Shown here piece by piece: positions 49,543 to 58,133 of a stretch of 64,000 nt of DNA. Positions within the stretch are counted from its first letter, which is position 1; each line of letters begins with the position of its first letter. Position numbers and translations under genes: made by a program. Origin of the DNA: Photorhabdus akhurstii (GTDB lineage: Bacteria; Pseudomonadota; Gammaproteobacteria; Enterobacterales; Enterobacteriaceae); assembly GCF_018448925.1 (NCBI RefSeq), contig NZ_RCWE01000005.1, positions 1 to 64,000 on the forward strand, read 5' to 3'. The notes beneath the pieces were generated by a model. It searched no databases. It worked only from the letters and a program-made list of their open reading frames with translations, and had not been told where the DNA came from.

Positions 49543-50342
49543 TTAAAGAATTATTAATGTGTAAACCGGATTTCTACGATATTGAATACGTTATTAATGA
49601 TTGGATGGACCCTAATAATAGAGTCAATAAAAAACTAGCACAGCAACAATGGGATTTTCTTTATGAACGGTTAACTGAACGTGGCATCACTATTCGCACT
49701 ATTGATCCTGTTAATGGTTTGCCTGATATGACTTTCTCAGGTGATTGCGGTATGGTGCATAATAATAAATTCCTTGCTAGTAATTTCCGGCACGCTGAAC
49801 GCCAAGGGGAAAGCCAGTATTATATCGATTACCTGGAAAATCTAGGTTATGAGATACATCGTGTTGATGAAGGTATCTATTTTGAAGGGCTTGGAGATGT
49901 TATCTATTGGGAAAATGATATCATATTTGGTTATGGCCCTCGCTCAGATAAAGAAGCAATAAATAAGATTCAGAAAGTCTATCCAGAACTTAAAGTTAAA
50001 GGTGAACTGCATATTCAGGATAAAACTTTCTTTCATGTAGCTCTGGCATTCTCATTTATTGACAAAGATACAGTTGTTTACTATCCAGAAGCATTTACTA
50101 AAGAGAGCCAAAATTATATTATTGAAACATTTGAGCGCCGGATCTCAATATCAGAACATGACGCTAAAGAATTATTTGTCTGTAATAATATCCCAATAGG
50201 TAAAGATATTCTCATGCATGATTGTTCTATAGAGGTTGAGCATCAATTAAATAATTATGGTTACAATGTGGTTAAATGTGATATGAGTGAATTCTTAAAG
50301 AGTGGTGGTAGTCTTCGCTGCTTAGTATTAAAAATTAAATAA
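49539..50342 (+). CDS. pcfC: PcfC, DDAH/amidinotransferase-superfamily enzyme
   Basis: 267 residues in the COG1834 (dimethylarginine dimethylaminohydrolase-like) part of the guanidine-modifying superfamily. Visible: DMTFSGDCGMV, FEGLGDVIYW (Glu/Asp pair that holds the guanidinium), TFFHVALAFSFI (catalytic His), VVYYPEAF, LFVCNN, and the final KSGGSLRCLVL with the nucleophilic Cys. All catalytic positions are kept, so it should be active, either hydrolysing a guanidino group to a ureido group or moving an amidino group. The substrate is unknown; with PcfB next door, a guanidino/ureido amino acid is the natural guess. Confidence 0.8.
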   Translation: MIKELLMCKPDFYDIEYVINDWMDPNNRVNKKLAQQQWDFLYERLTERGITIRTIDPVNGLPDMTFSGDCGMVHNNKFLASNFRHAERQGESQYYIDYLENLGYEIHRVDEGIYFEGLGDVIYWENDIIFGYGPRSDKEAINKIQKVYPELKVKGELHIQDKTFFHVALAFSFIDKDTVVYYPEAFTKESQNYIIETFERRISISEHDAKELFVCNNIPIGKDILMHDCSIEVEHQLNNYGYNVVKCDMSEFLKSGGSLRCLVLKIK

Positions 50343-50364
50343 TTATATGGGAGGATAATTAGCT

Positions 50365-52062
50365 ATGTATATTTTAGGTATAAATTCAGTTTACCATGAG
50401 TCAGCAGTTTGCTTATTAAAAGATGGAGAAACTATCTTTGCCATTGAAGAAGAGCGTTTAAATAGAAGAAAACACGGAAAACCAGCAAATATTGATAATC
50501 CCGATGAATTGCCATTGGCTTCTATTGAAGTTGCATTAGACTTTGCGGGTATTAGCTTGGAAGATGTGAGTCATATTGGGTTTTCTATCGATCCGATAGA
50601 ACGAAGAAAATCAATCTTTATTGATGAAGCCACCCATGAAGGAAGTTGGGGAAGTGTCTCGGGTGAATCTATTTTCTATCGTAAAACTACTTCAGTACCA
50701 GAAATTTTACAATCAATGGGATTCCGTGGTCAATTTCATTGGGTTCCGCATCACACAGCACATGCGGCATCTGCTTATTTTGTTTCGCCATTTGATAAAG
50801 CGTTAACCTTATCGCTTGATGGTGTTGGAGAGGATAATACCGCAGGGGTATATCTGGGCAATGGTAATAGTTTGGAAAAAATTAAAACCATTGAATACCC
50901 TCATTCAATTGGTTTTATGTGGGAGAAACTGGCAGAATTCCTGGGTTTCTCTGTATACGATGCCTGCAAGGTAATGGGAATGTCTGCTTATGGTAAGCCT
51001 GAAGGTTTTATGCCGGCGTTCCAGCAATTCGTCAAAATTTATGAGAAAGGTGAGTTTACGATCGATAACTCCATTCTCAATTTCCGCAGCCAAGATTTTT
51101 CTCACTTAGAATCCCTGTTTGGTATTGCGAAGAGAGTGCCAGGTGGTGAAGTTGCGCAGGAATATTATGATATCGCCGCTTCTCTCCAGCAAATAACTGA
51201 TGAAATCGTGCTAAATATGGCTCGTCATTATTTGCAGGAAACAGCAACGAATAAGCTCTGTCTTGCGGGTGGTGTGGCGTTAAACTGCATTACGAATAAG
51301 CGACTATATGAAGAGTTGGATATCGAAGATATCTTTGTTCAGCCTGCCGCACATGACGGCGGGACGGCTACTGGTGCCGCACTATTTATCTGGCATCAGA
51401 TTCTTGGAAATAATCAACGCTATCCTCTGACTCATACCTATTGGGGTCTGGGATATAGTGAAGATGATTACCAACGTAGCTTGAAAGCGCATGGTTTGGA
51501 CTGGACATATGAAGAGAATATTCATGAAGTCGTCGCAGACTTGCTGGCCGAAAATAATGTCGTTGGTTGGTTCCAGGGGAGGATGGAATTTGGGCCGCGG
51601 GCATTAGGTAATCGTAGTTTATTGGCCGATCCGAGAAATAAAGATATTCGGGATTTAATGAATCGTAAAGTTAAACATCGTGAAATGTTTAGACCATTTG
51701 CGCCTAGTGTATTGCGTCAACATGTTGCTGATTGGTTCCATGTTCGGAAAGAATTACCGGAAGCTGCAAAATATATGTTGTTAGCGATGGATGCTAAAGT
51801 GGATCAGGCATCGAAAATTCCGGCAGTGGTTCACGAAGATGGTACTGCTAGAGTTCAGGTGGTAGATAGTGCATCAAATCCAGATTATGCCCTGTTGATT
51901 GAGGCATTTTATCGGAAAACCGGTGTTCCTTTGTTGCTGAACACCTCTTATAACGATAGTGAGCCGATCGTTTGTTCTCCTGATGATGCCATTAAAACTT
52001 TCATGAAAACAAATATTGATTATTTAGTTTTGGGGAATTATTTGATTAAATCTGTTCATTAA
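50365..52062 (+). CDS. pcfD: PcfD, NodU/CmcH-type carbamoyltransferase
   Basis: 565 residues. N-terminal Kae1-like domain (MYILGINSVYHESAVCLL, EEERLNRRKHG, HHTAHAASAYFVSPF, LSLDGVGEDNTAG) and C-terminal YrdC-like part (GRMEFGPRALGNRSLLADPR, FRPFAPSVL, LNTSYNDSEPIV). These enzymes make carbamoyl adenylate from carbamoyl phosphate and ATP and pass the carbamoyl to a hydroxyl or amine of a small molecule (TobZ, CmcH, NodU). GGGAGGA ribosome site 22 bases after pcfC. A carbamoyl or ureido group in the Pcf product is therefore likely. Confidence 0.9.
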   Translation: MYILGINSVYHESAVCLLKDGETIFAIEEERLNRRKHGKPANIDNPDELPLASIEVALDFAGISLEDVSHIGFSIDPIERRKSIFIDEATHEGSWGSVSGESIFYRKTTSVPEILQSMGFRGQFHWVPHHTAHAASAYFVSPFDKALTLSLDGVGEDNTAGVYLGNGNSLEKIKTIEYPHSIGFMWEKLAEFLGFSVYDACKVMGMSAYGKPEGFMPAFQQFVKIYEKGEFTIDNSILNFRSQDFSHLESLFGIAKRVPGGEVAQEYYDIAASLQQITDEIVLNMARHYLQETATNKLCLAGGVALNCITNKRLYEELDIEDIFVQPAAHDGGTATGAALFIWHQILGNNQRYPLTHTYWGLGYSEDDYQRSLKAHGLDWTYEENIHEVVADLLAENNVVGWFQGRMEFGPRALGNRSLLADPRNKDIRDLMNRKVKHREMFRPFAPSVLRQHVADWFHVRKELPEAAKYMLLAMDAKVDQASKIPAVVHEDGTARVQVVDSASNPDYALLIEAFYRKTGVPLLLNTSYNDSEPIVCSPDDAIKTFMKTNIDYLVLGNYLIKSVH

Positions 52063-52185
52063 TTATTGCAAGTAAAAATCTATCCCAGTAGGCATAATTG
52101 ATGGAATCAGTTTCAGTCTTGCTCAGAGCCGAATTGATAAATAAAATGGCCTATTGGGATAGATAATAAGGTTGAGGTAATATTA

Positions 52186-53373
52186 ATGATACATAGGATC
52201 ATACTGGCTCGCTTTTTTTCTGTTTTTTCAGAAGCATTTGTTATGTTCGCTGTGCCTGTATTAGTATATACCTCAACTAATAGTGCTTCACTTTCATCTT
52301 TTGCTTTTGGGCTTGAGCGGCTATTCAGGGTGATTTCACTCCCTATTTCTGGTTGGATGGGCGACAGGATGCATACGTTGGTTATGTTATTCCTGAGTGA
52401 TATTCTTCGATCATTAGTTTGCTTATTTCTTTTTATTCTTTCATTTATATATTCTGATAATAGCATCGTATATATCATTATTCCTCTCTCATGTGTTTTA
52501 TCCTTTTTTAGTGGGGCGGGATATGTCAACCTTGAAGGTTTTGTCTCTAAAAACATAAGTGCAATAGAATTACCTTCTGTTAACTCTCGTTTACAGTTTG
52601 TTGAACAGTTTACCTATATTGCAGCCCCGGCGGTTGTCGGTTTGTTGGTTTATAAATTTAGTGTTTATGCGGTATTTGCATTTGCATTTTTTCCTTTTCT
52701 GATTAGTAGCTTGATATGGTTTCAGCTACAAAGGAAAAACCAGATTGAAGAACACGCTAATAGAGAAGGTTATAATCTGCCGGCCATTTTTAAATTCTTG
52801 ATGGGAAACCCATCCTTGTTACGCGTCATTGGCCTGACATTTCTGATGAATGTGATGCAAGGTGCTATTCTGTCAACGGCAGTTTATGTTATCACCAGCG
52901 TTTTTTCACAGCCAGAGGGGAGTTATGCTCAACTTTTGGCTTATGCGGGGTTGGTGAATTGTTGTGTATTTTTTATTGCGCCAAAATTATGCCGAGTTTT
53001 TGATGTGCGTATCGTTGGTGTAACGGCTTTTCTGATTGCTTTATGTGGTTTGACACTATTTGCTACCGGGCCGTTATTTGTGGTTTACACATTAGGTTTC
53101 TTACTGGTCATTGGTGCGGAAGGTTGTTTTAATCTTTTTTCTCGCTCTTATCGAGCAAGTCTTATTCCGAAGCAGAGCTTTTCTCAGTATCTTGGTGTGG
53201 TGCTGGTTTTGAATCAGTTAGCGACACCTTTAACTAGTTTCATTTGTGCTAACTTACTGAACTATTTTTCCTACAATAGTATTTATCTGATATTCTCTGC
53301 ATTTGTTTTATTGATGTTTGTTATTATTAATCCTTATCGTTCACTTAAATTTAATCTGCATAATAGTCAATAA
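52186..53373 (+). CDS. pcfE: PcfE, MFS transporter
   Basis: 395 residues, about 12 membrane segments, in the Major Facilitator family (GWMGDRMHTLVMLFLSDILR in the 2-3 loop, RVSFRSxR-like later loop LFSRSYRASLIP). Resembles exporters of siderophores and antibiotics. Expected to export the pcf product. It follows pcfD by 123 bases, the longest gap in the operon, with no obvious terminator there. Confidence 0.85.
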   Translation: MIHRIILARFFSVFSEAFVMFAVPVLVYTSTNSASLSSFAFGLERLFRVISLPISGWMGDRMHTLVMLFLSDILRSLVCLFLFILSFIYSDNSIVYIIIPLSCVLSFFSGAGYVNLEGFVSKNISAIELPSVNSRLQFVEQFTYIAAPAVVGLLVYKFSVYAVFAFAFFPFLISSLIWFQLQRKNQIEEHANREGYNLPAIFKFLMGNPSLLRVIGLTFLMNVMQGAILSTAVYVITSVFSQPEGSYAQLLAYAGLVNCCVFFIAPKLCRVFDVRIVGVTAFLIALCGLTLFATGPLFVVYTLGFLLVIGAEGCFNLFSRSYRASLIPKQSFSQYLGVVLVLNQLATPLTSFICANLLNYFSYNSIYLIFSAFVLLMFVIINPYRSLKFNLHNSQ

Positions 53374-53383
53374 TGGATGAAAT

Positions 53384-54679
53384 ATGTGTTCAAAAAAATA
53401 TTTGTTAGTGCTTGATTATCTTCCGGCAAGGCTGAGTGAAATCGTTAATATTCGCGATTATATTCGATTTCATTACTCCCTTGAGTTGGTGATTATTAGC
53501 GATATGTTGTCCGGTGAGGAGAAAGATATTACATCATTTGTCTATCATATTCCTGTACGAACAGAAAATTATGTTGATAGTGTGATGGCAATTCTTGGTG
53601 AACTTAATATGACATGTGCGGCTATTCTCCCCTTTATGGATGCGGTATCTGGGTATGCTGCTGTTATCGCGAAAAAATTAAATGTTTATGGTGATGATCC
53701 CGAATTAAGTTTTGCGGGTATTGAAAAATATCAATTCCGCCAACAAGAAACTCGGATATTACCACTGCTTGCGGCACAACATATTAAGACACCTCGATAT
53801 ACTTTCATTAATGAGATTAAAGAATTAGAAGAATTTTATGACTCTGTTCCGTATGGTGTGATTATTAAGCCTAATTGTGGTCGAGCAAATATAGGAGTGG
53901 TTGCGGTTAAAGATAGAAGTAAAATCCCAACGGCTTTTGTTCAATCTGTTGAGCAATCAGGCGGTAATCAAGTTCTTGCAGAAGAGCTTATTATTTTCGA
54001 TACAGAATATTCTTATGATGGTATTGGCTGTATGGCGTTTTTAACGCAAAAAGTTTCTCAGAAAGGGGAATATCCTGTTGAAATAGGGCAAATAGTACCG
54101 GCGCAATGTGATGGCGGAAATACGATTGCATTACATAAAGCAGGGCAGGCAATGAATCTGATCTCAGGGCAAACTCTTGGTGCATTCCATAATGAGATTA
54201 AGCAGGAGAGTAAAACGGGAGAAACTTTTCTGGTTGAAACTAATCGTAGACCTGCGGGTATGCGTATTTGGGATATGGCTAACCGGGTATATGGTATAAA
54301 TTTACAGGAAATTTGGGTTGACCATTTAGTCAAAGGATTTAGTGATCGGATGATATTGCCTGAAGCGAAGGGGAGAGCATTTTTGATTAATTTGCTGGCA
54401 GGTAAAGATGGAAAGATTAATGATAAATTCGATAAAACAGAAATTAATGAAGTATTACTAGCATCTATTGATAATATTCTAAGTAAATTATATTACGAAA
54501 TTATTGCAATAAAAATTAATTTAGAGAAGAATTCATTAGTTTACGAAACACCAAAAAGCAATAATGATTTCTGTGGTTACGTTTGTGTGCATATTAATGA
54601 TGAGCACGTCAAATGTGAATCCCTGATGAATGAAATTAATGATGCATGGAGGGATATATTGTCTAATTATATTTTGTAA
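53384..54679 (+). CDS. pcfF: PcfF, ATP-grasp ligase
   Basis: 431 residues. ATP-grasp fold: FAGIEKYQFRQ, VIIKPNCGRANIGVVAV (nucleotide-binding Lys/Gly loop), EELIIFDTEYSYDGI and FLVETNRRPAGMRIWDMA (metal-binding Glu/Asn). Members in antibiotic clusters (BacD, DdaF, DcsG, TabS types) join a carboxylate to an amine, often making dipeptides. Here it probably joins the unusual amino acid made by PcfA-D to a second unit. Last gene of the operon; convergent with pluR. Confidence 0.85.
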   Translation: MCSKKYLLVLDYLPARLSEIVNIRDYIRFHYSLELVIISDMLSGEEKDITSFVYHIPVRTENYVDSVMAILGELNMTCAAILPFMDAVSGYAAVIAKKLNVYGDDPELSFAGIEKYQFRQQETRILPLLAAQHIKTPRYTFINEIKELEEFYDSVPYGVIIKPNCGRANIGVVAVKDRSKIPTAFVQSVEQSGGNQVLAEELIIFDTEYSYDGIGCMAFLTQKVSQKGEYPVEIGQIVPAQCDGGNTIALHKAGQAMNLISGQTLGAFHNEIKQESKTGETFLVETNRRPAGMRIWDMANRVYGINLQEIWVDHLVKGFSDRMILPEAKGRAFLINLLAGKDGKINDKFDKTEINEVLLASIDNILSKLYYEIIAIKINLEKNSLVYETPKSNNDFCGYVCVHINDEHVKCESLMNEINDAWRDILSNYIL

Positions 54680-54715
54680 TTTCGTATGGGTAGAGCCTTA
54701 TTTCGGCTCTAATTG

Positions 54716-55432
54716 TTATATAATTAGATTATATGCTATTGCTTTAGCAACTGCCGCGACTTTATTGGGAACCACTAATTTCTCCATGATATTGTTAATG
54801 TGGAAATTAACTGTTCTTGTCGAAATATCCAGTATATCGGCTATTTCAGCAGAAGTTTTTCCTTCACAAGTCCATCTTATGACTTCAACCTCTCTGGTAG
54901 AGAGAGTTGGAACAATGATCTTATCCTTTTTGTTTTTTAGATTATTGAATGTTTTTATGCATTCATTCGCCAATATGCCTAACATTCCTGCTTTATTAAG
55001 TATTTCATTGTGGGAAATGGTGCCTTCTTTTCTGGCAACTGAAAAAATTGACCTTTCTCCATGATAACCTTTAATTTTGATTGAAAGACTATTTTTAACT
55101 TCATTTTTATTTGGATTTGATTTTTCAATCATAAAATCAGCGTTTTCTGATATTTTATCATTACAAATTGACGGAATAGAGAAAGTGTAATCGCCATTCA
55201 TTAACTGGTCGCTGTCGTGATTATTATCTTGATTATAATTATTTGCATTTTCTATATTTAAGTTGGTTATTAGGACATATTTTTTAGTCGTGAATGGGTA
55301 TTTTTCTTCCTGATAAATTGAGTAGAATTCAAAACCCAGATAATTTATCGCGTTTAACAGCTTCTTTTCTAATTCTGGCATGGTTTTGGATTTTTTAATT
55401 TCAGATGAAATCTCATTAAATAATGTATTCAT
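54716..55432 (-). CDS. pluR: PluR-like LuxR solo regulator
   Basis: 238 residues from the ATG with GAGGAAAA upstream; an earlier in-frame ATG would add ten residues. N-terminal autoinducer-binding-like domain, then LuxR helix-turn-helix (LSTREVEVIRWTCEGKTSAEIADILDISTRTVNFHINNIMEKL). It lacks the usual AHL-pocket Trp pair. In this numbering the pocket positions are Asn62, Tyr66, Asp75, Gln76 and Cys90, close to what I recall for PluR, the photopyrone (not AHL) receptor that activates pcf. No luxI gene is near, so it is a solo. Convergent with pcfF, as described for pluR. Confidence 0.85.
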   Translation of the reverse strand: MNTLFNEISSEIKKSKTMPELEKKLLNAINYLGFEFYSIYQEEKYPFTTKKYVLITNLNIENANNYNQDNNHDSDQLMNGDYTFSIPSICNDKISENADFMIEKSNPNKNEVKNSLSIKIKGYHGERSIFSVARKEGTISHNEILNKAGMLGILANECIKTFNNLKNKKDKIIVPTLSTREVEVIRWTCEGKTSAEIADILDISTRTVNFHINNIMEKLVVPNKVAAVAKAIAYNLII

Positions 55433-55702
55433 AAGATTTTCCTCGTCGTATAATATTTGCAATAAAATTAATTTTATATAAAAAATATTTCATTCATATA
55501 ATCAATTATAAGTAAAAATATATAAAAATTGAATTTTTATATTGTAACCTTTAAGGAATGAATATGCTACTTAGAATTATATCGATTATTAGCTCTTATA
55601 TATTTTGTCGACATGTATTTTTCTAGTGATATCTTCGGTTTACCCTGCTGCATAGCGCTGTTATGCTTACGAACCTAATTTAATTTGATCACAGGTATTT
55701 TC
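55433..55702. promoter_or_regulatory. intergenic region between pluR and fklB
   Basis: 270 bases, AT-rich on the left (pluR promoter side) and more normal near fklB. No clear lux-type dyad was seen here, so pluR is not obviously autoregulated. Confidence 0.4.
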
Positions 55703-56323
55703 ATGGCAAAACTTTCTTTTGATTCTATCGAGGCACAAGCAAGTTATGGAGTTGGCTTGCAAGTTGGTCAGCAATTACTGGAGTCTGGCCTGCAAGGTCT
55801 GGAACCTGAAGCGCTGTTAGCAGGGTTGTGTGATGCGCTGGAAAATCGTTCTCCAGCGGTGCCGGTTGATATACTACATCGTGCCTTACGTGAAATGCAT
55901 GAACGTGCGGATGGTGTGCGTCGTGAACGTCAGCAAGTTATGGCAGAAGAGGGTCAGAAGTTTTTGGCAGAAAACGCTCAGCGTGATGGTATAAGCATCA
56001 CTGAATCCGGTTTACAGTTTTCTGTTCTAAAACAGGGGGATGGTGCAATTCCTGCTCGTACTGATAGCGTGCGTGTTCATTATACCGGACGTCTGATTGA
56101 TGGCGCCGTGTTTGACAGCTCAGTACAGCGTGGCGAACCTGCTGAATTTCCGGTGAATGGTGTGATTGCTGGATGGATTGAAGCATTGACGTTGATGCCT
56201 GTCGGTTCTAAATGGGAGCTTTATATCCCTTATAATTTGGCTTATGGTGAGCGAGGCGCTGGTGCATCGATTCCTCCATATAGCACTCTGATTTTCGAGG
56301 TGGAATTATTGGATATTCTGTAA
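55703..56323 (+). CDS. fklB: FKBP-type peptidyl-prolyl isomerase FklB
   Basis: 206 residues from the ATG giving [19 protein letters not shown], same length as E. coli FklB (FKBP22). N-terminal dimerising helices, then the FKBP domain ([23 protein letters not shown]-like [24 protein letters not shown]). Core gene that marks the right edge of the pcf insertion. Confidence 0.95.
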   Translation: MAKLSFDSIEAQASYGVGLQVGQQLLESGLQGLEPEALLAGLCDALENRSPAVPVDILHRALREMHERADGVRRERQQVMAEEGQKFLAENAQRDGISITESGLQFSVLKQGDGAIPARTDSVRVHYTGRLIDGAVFDSSVQRGEPAEFPVNGVIAGWIEALTLMPVGSKWELYIPYNLAYGERGAGASIPPYSTLIFEVELLDIL

Positions 56324-56905
56324 GTTTTATCCAGAAGTAGGATTAAAAATAGCCGGTATATTCGCCTCAGACTACTGATAAACCCATTTAATAAAGTGGG
56401 TGGTGTTTTCAGACTATCGAAAATTTCAGCTAGTATGTTGCCGATTAACTGGCTTTTTCTCAATGTCCCAGTTGTTTCTTTGAATAGGGTTTTTGGCCTG
56501 ATCAGTTTTTGTTTTCACCTCAAAAATGAATAAGAATGTTGTCGGTAACACTATTTTTGTCCTGATATCCCATACTATTGTCACCATTATTTGGGTTCTT
56601 TCTAGATCTTAATTGTGATCATAGTACTGTTTCGCATTGGCAAGGTTAGATTCCACTTTTTCCTTTCTCTTGTTAACACTTGTTTACTTTTACTTTTGAC
56701 TGAATTTCAGCATTTTAAAGTATTTTTTATTTCTAATAACTTTAATAACAAATAAATAATGTTTTGCTTGTTTTTATTATAAAGATAATGTTGATTTATT
56801 AAATATATTGAAGAATAGTGTAATTAATTCATTGCATCAACGATTATGAAAAGGTCTGGCGAATTAATAAGCCAGGAGTTTTATCTTGATATAAAGGAAA
56901 TTGAA
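56324..56905. other. AT-rich intergenic region upstream of the HemB-like gene
   Basis: About 580 bases with no supported gene. A weak ACCCA/TGGGT hairpin lies near 56387. The last 200 bases are extremely AT-rich (TTTATTATAAAGATAATG), as before the pcf operon, suggesting a silenced or regulated promoter of the next gene. E. coli has cycA and other genes after fklB; none is here. Confidence 0.45.
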
Positions 56906-58009
56906 ATGAGTGCAATTGAAATGTCGCCATTAATACCCTATTTTTCTCGTCGTATTAATTCTGAAAGTCTATACCGAATTTCCCCGAAAAGAATGGCACA
57001 GGCTATTGATGTTAGTATTGATCTCGGAGAAGAAGAACGTAATCCGACAAAGGGGATACCTGGTTATTTTGCTTATGGTTGGCGTAGCGCTGCCAACCGA
57101 ATAATTCACGCTAATACACTCGGAGTAGAATATATTTCTCTGAGATTTATCTCGTCGGCAAATAGAAATAATAATATTGAAGCGGGCTTAATATTATTTG
57201 AAGAAACACTGCAAAATATATTGGCTTTGATTGGTTCCGTGCCAGTAAAGATGATTGTCGATCCTTTTGGTCTGGCGTTAACAGAGGATGGGCAATGGGG
57301 TGTGCGGGATAATAACGGTAATTTTGATAAGGAACAGACTCATAATTTGCTGGAAAAAGTGGGTTTTATCCTTTCGCGTAATCATGTTCATGGAGTGGTT
57401 ACGTTGGGACGTTTACCAGAGGAAGTGATGTTGACGAAAAAAGGGATCAGTAAGGCGGGGGATTATACGAAAATTTATTCGTTCTCCCAAAATAGTGAGA
57501 CCAGCACTGCCTATGTTTATTTGGATGCTGTAGGCCATAATACCGGTCAGAAAATCATGCCAGGTAATGTCAAAGAGATGGATCTGTGGGCACTCCTCGA
57601 TATTTGGCATGGCGCCGATGTCTCGGTGATTAAACCGATGGAAAGTTTCCATCTGATGAGCTCGTTACGTTACCTGATTGAGAATGAAACTGCCCGCGAA
57701 CAATTTTTGAATTCTCCTGATGTTAAGGATATGGCCCAGAAAAACGCCTTTGTTGCCAAAAGCTTGGCGGAAATGAATGCATCTCCTCTTGAGCTGTCGT
57801 TGAAGTGTTCCCGAATCAAAATGGCTGGTTATACGGTTTCTGGCACAACTTACATGCTAGCACTATTGGCGCATGAAAAGGGTCCTGAAATGGCAAGGGC
57901 ACGTATGGAGGAAATGTGGATAACGGCGCTTGGTGTGATGGATGAACAGTGTGAATGTCTTATTGATCGCAATGTGGTCAAATATCTTGAAGGTTCAATT
58001 CTTGCTTAG
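56906..58009 (+). CDS. HemB-like (porphobilinogen-synthase-family) enzyme lacking zinc cysteines
   Basis: 367 residues from the ATG behind AAAGGAA (MSAIEMSPLIPYFSRR). The C-terminal two-thirds follow HemB: VKMIVDPFGLALTEDGQWGV aligns with the zinc/active-site loop DTCFCEYTSHGHCGV but all three Cys are gone. VSVIKPMESFHLM matches MVKPAGAY with the second Schiff-base Lys kept, and YTVSGTTYML matches YQVSGEY. The first catalytic Lys (YSTKFAS in E. coli) appears replaced (FSQNSET). It therefore should not make porphobilinogen in the usual way and may catalyse a related aldol/Schiff-base condensation. Not the housekeeping hemB. It stands before an MFS pump, suggesting a two-gene metabolite locus. 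I know of no characterised close homologue. Confidence 0.7.
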   Translation: MSAIEMSPLIPYFSRRINSESLYRISPKRMAQAIDVSIDLGEEERNPTKGIPGYFAYGWRSAANRIIHANTLGVEYISLRFISSANRNNNIEAGLILFEETLQNILALIGSVPVKMIVDPFGLALTEDGQWGVRDNNGNFDKEQTHNLLEKVGFILSRNHVHGVVTLGRLPEEVMLTKKGISKAGDYTKIYSFSQNSETSTAYVYLDAVGHNTGQKIMPGNVKEMDLWALLDIWHGADVSVIKPMESFHLMSSLRYLIENETAREQFLNSPDVKDMAQKNAFVAKSLAEMNASPLELSLKCSRIKMAGYTVSGTTYMLALLAHEKGPEMARARMEEMWITALGVMDEQCECLIDRNVVKYLEGSILA

Positions 58010-58133
58010 GTAAATTGACACGATATTGTCATATGTTTCAGATGATAGTGATCCCTGAATTATTGTTGTCTGAAACATTAATTATGTATGGAAAAGCGTG
58101 GCTATTATTCACCCTCTTACATTATAGGACTAT

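Noticed and set aside
56906-58009. Housekeeping hemB
   Set aside because: Zinc cysteines and apparently one catalytic lysine are missing, and the genome context is accessory.
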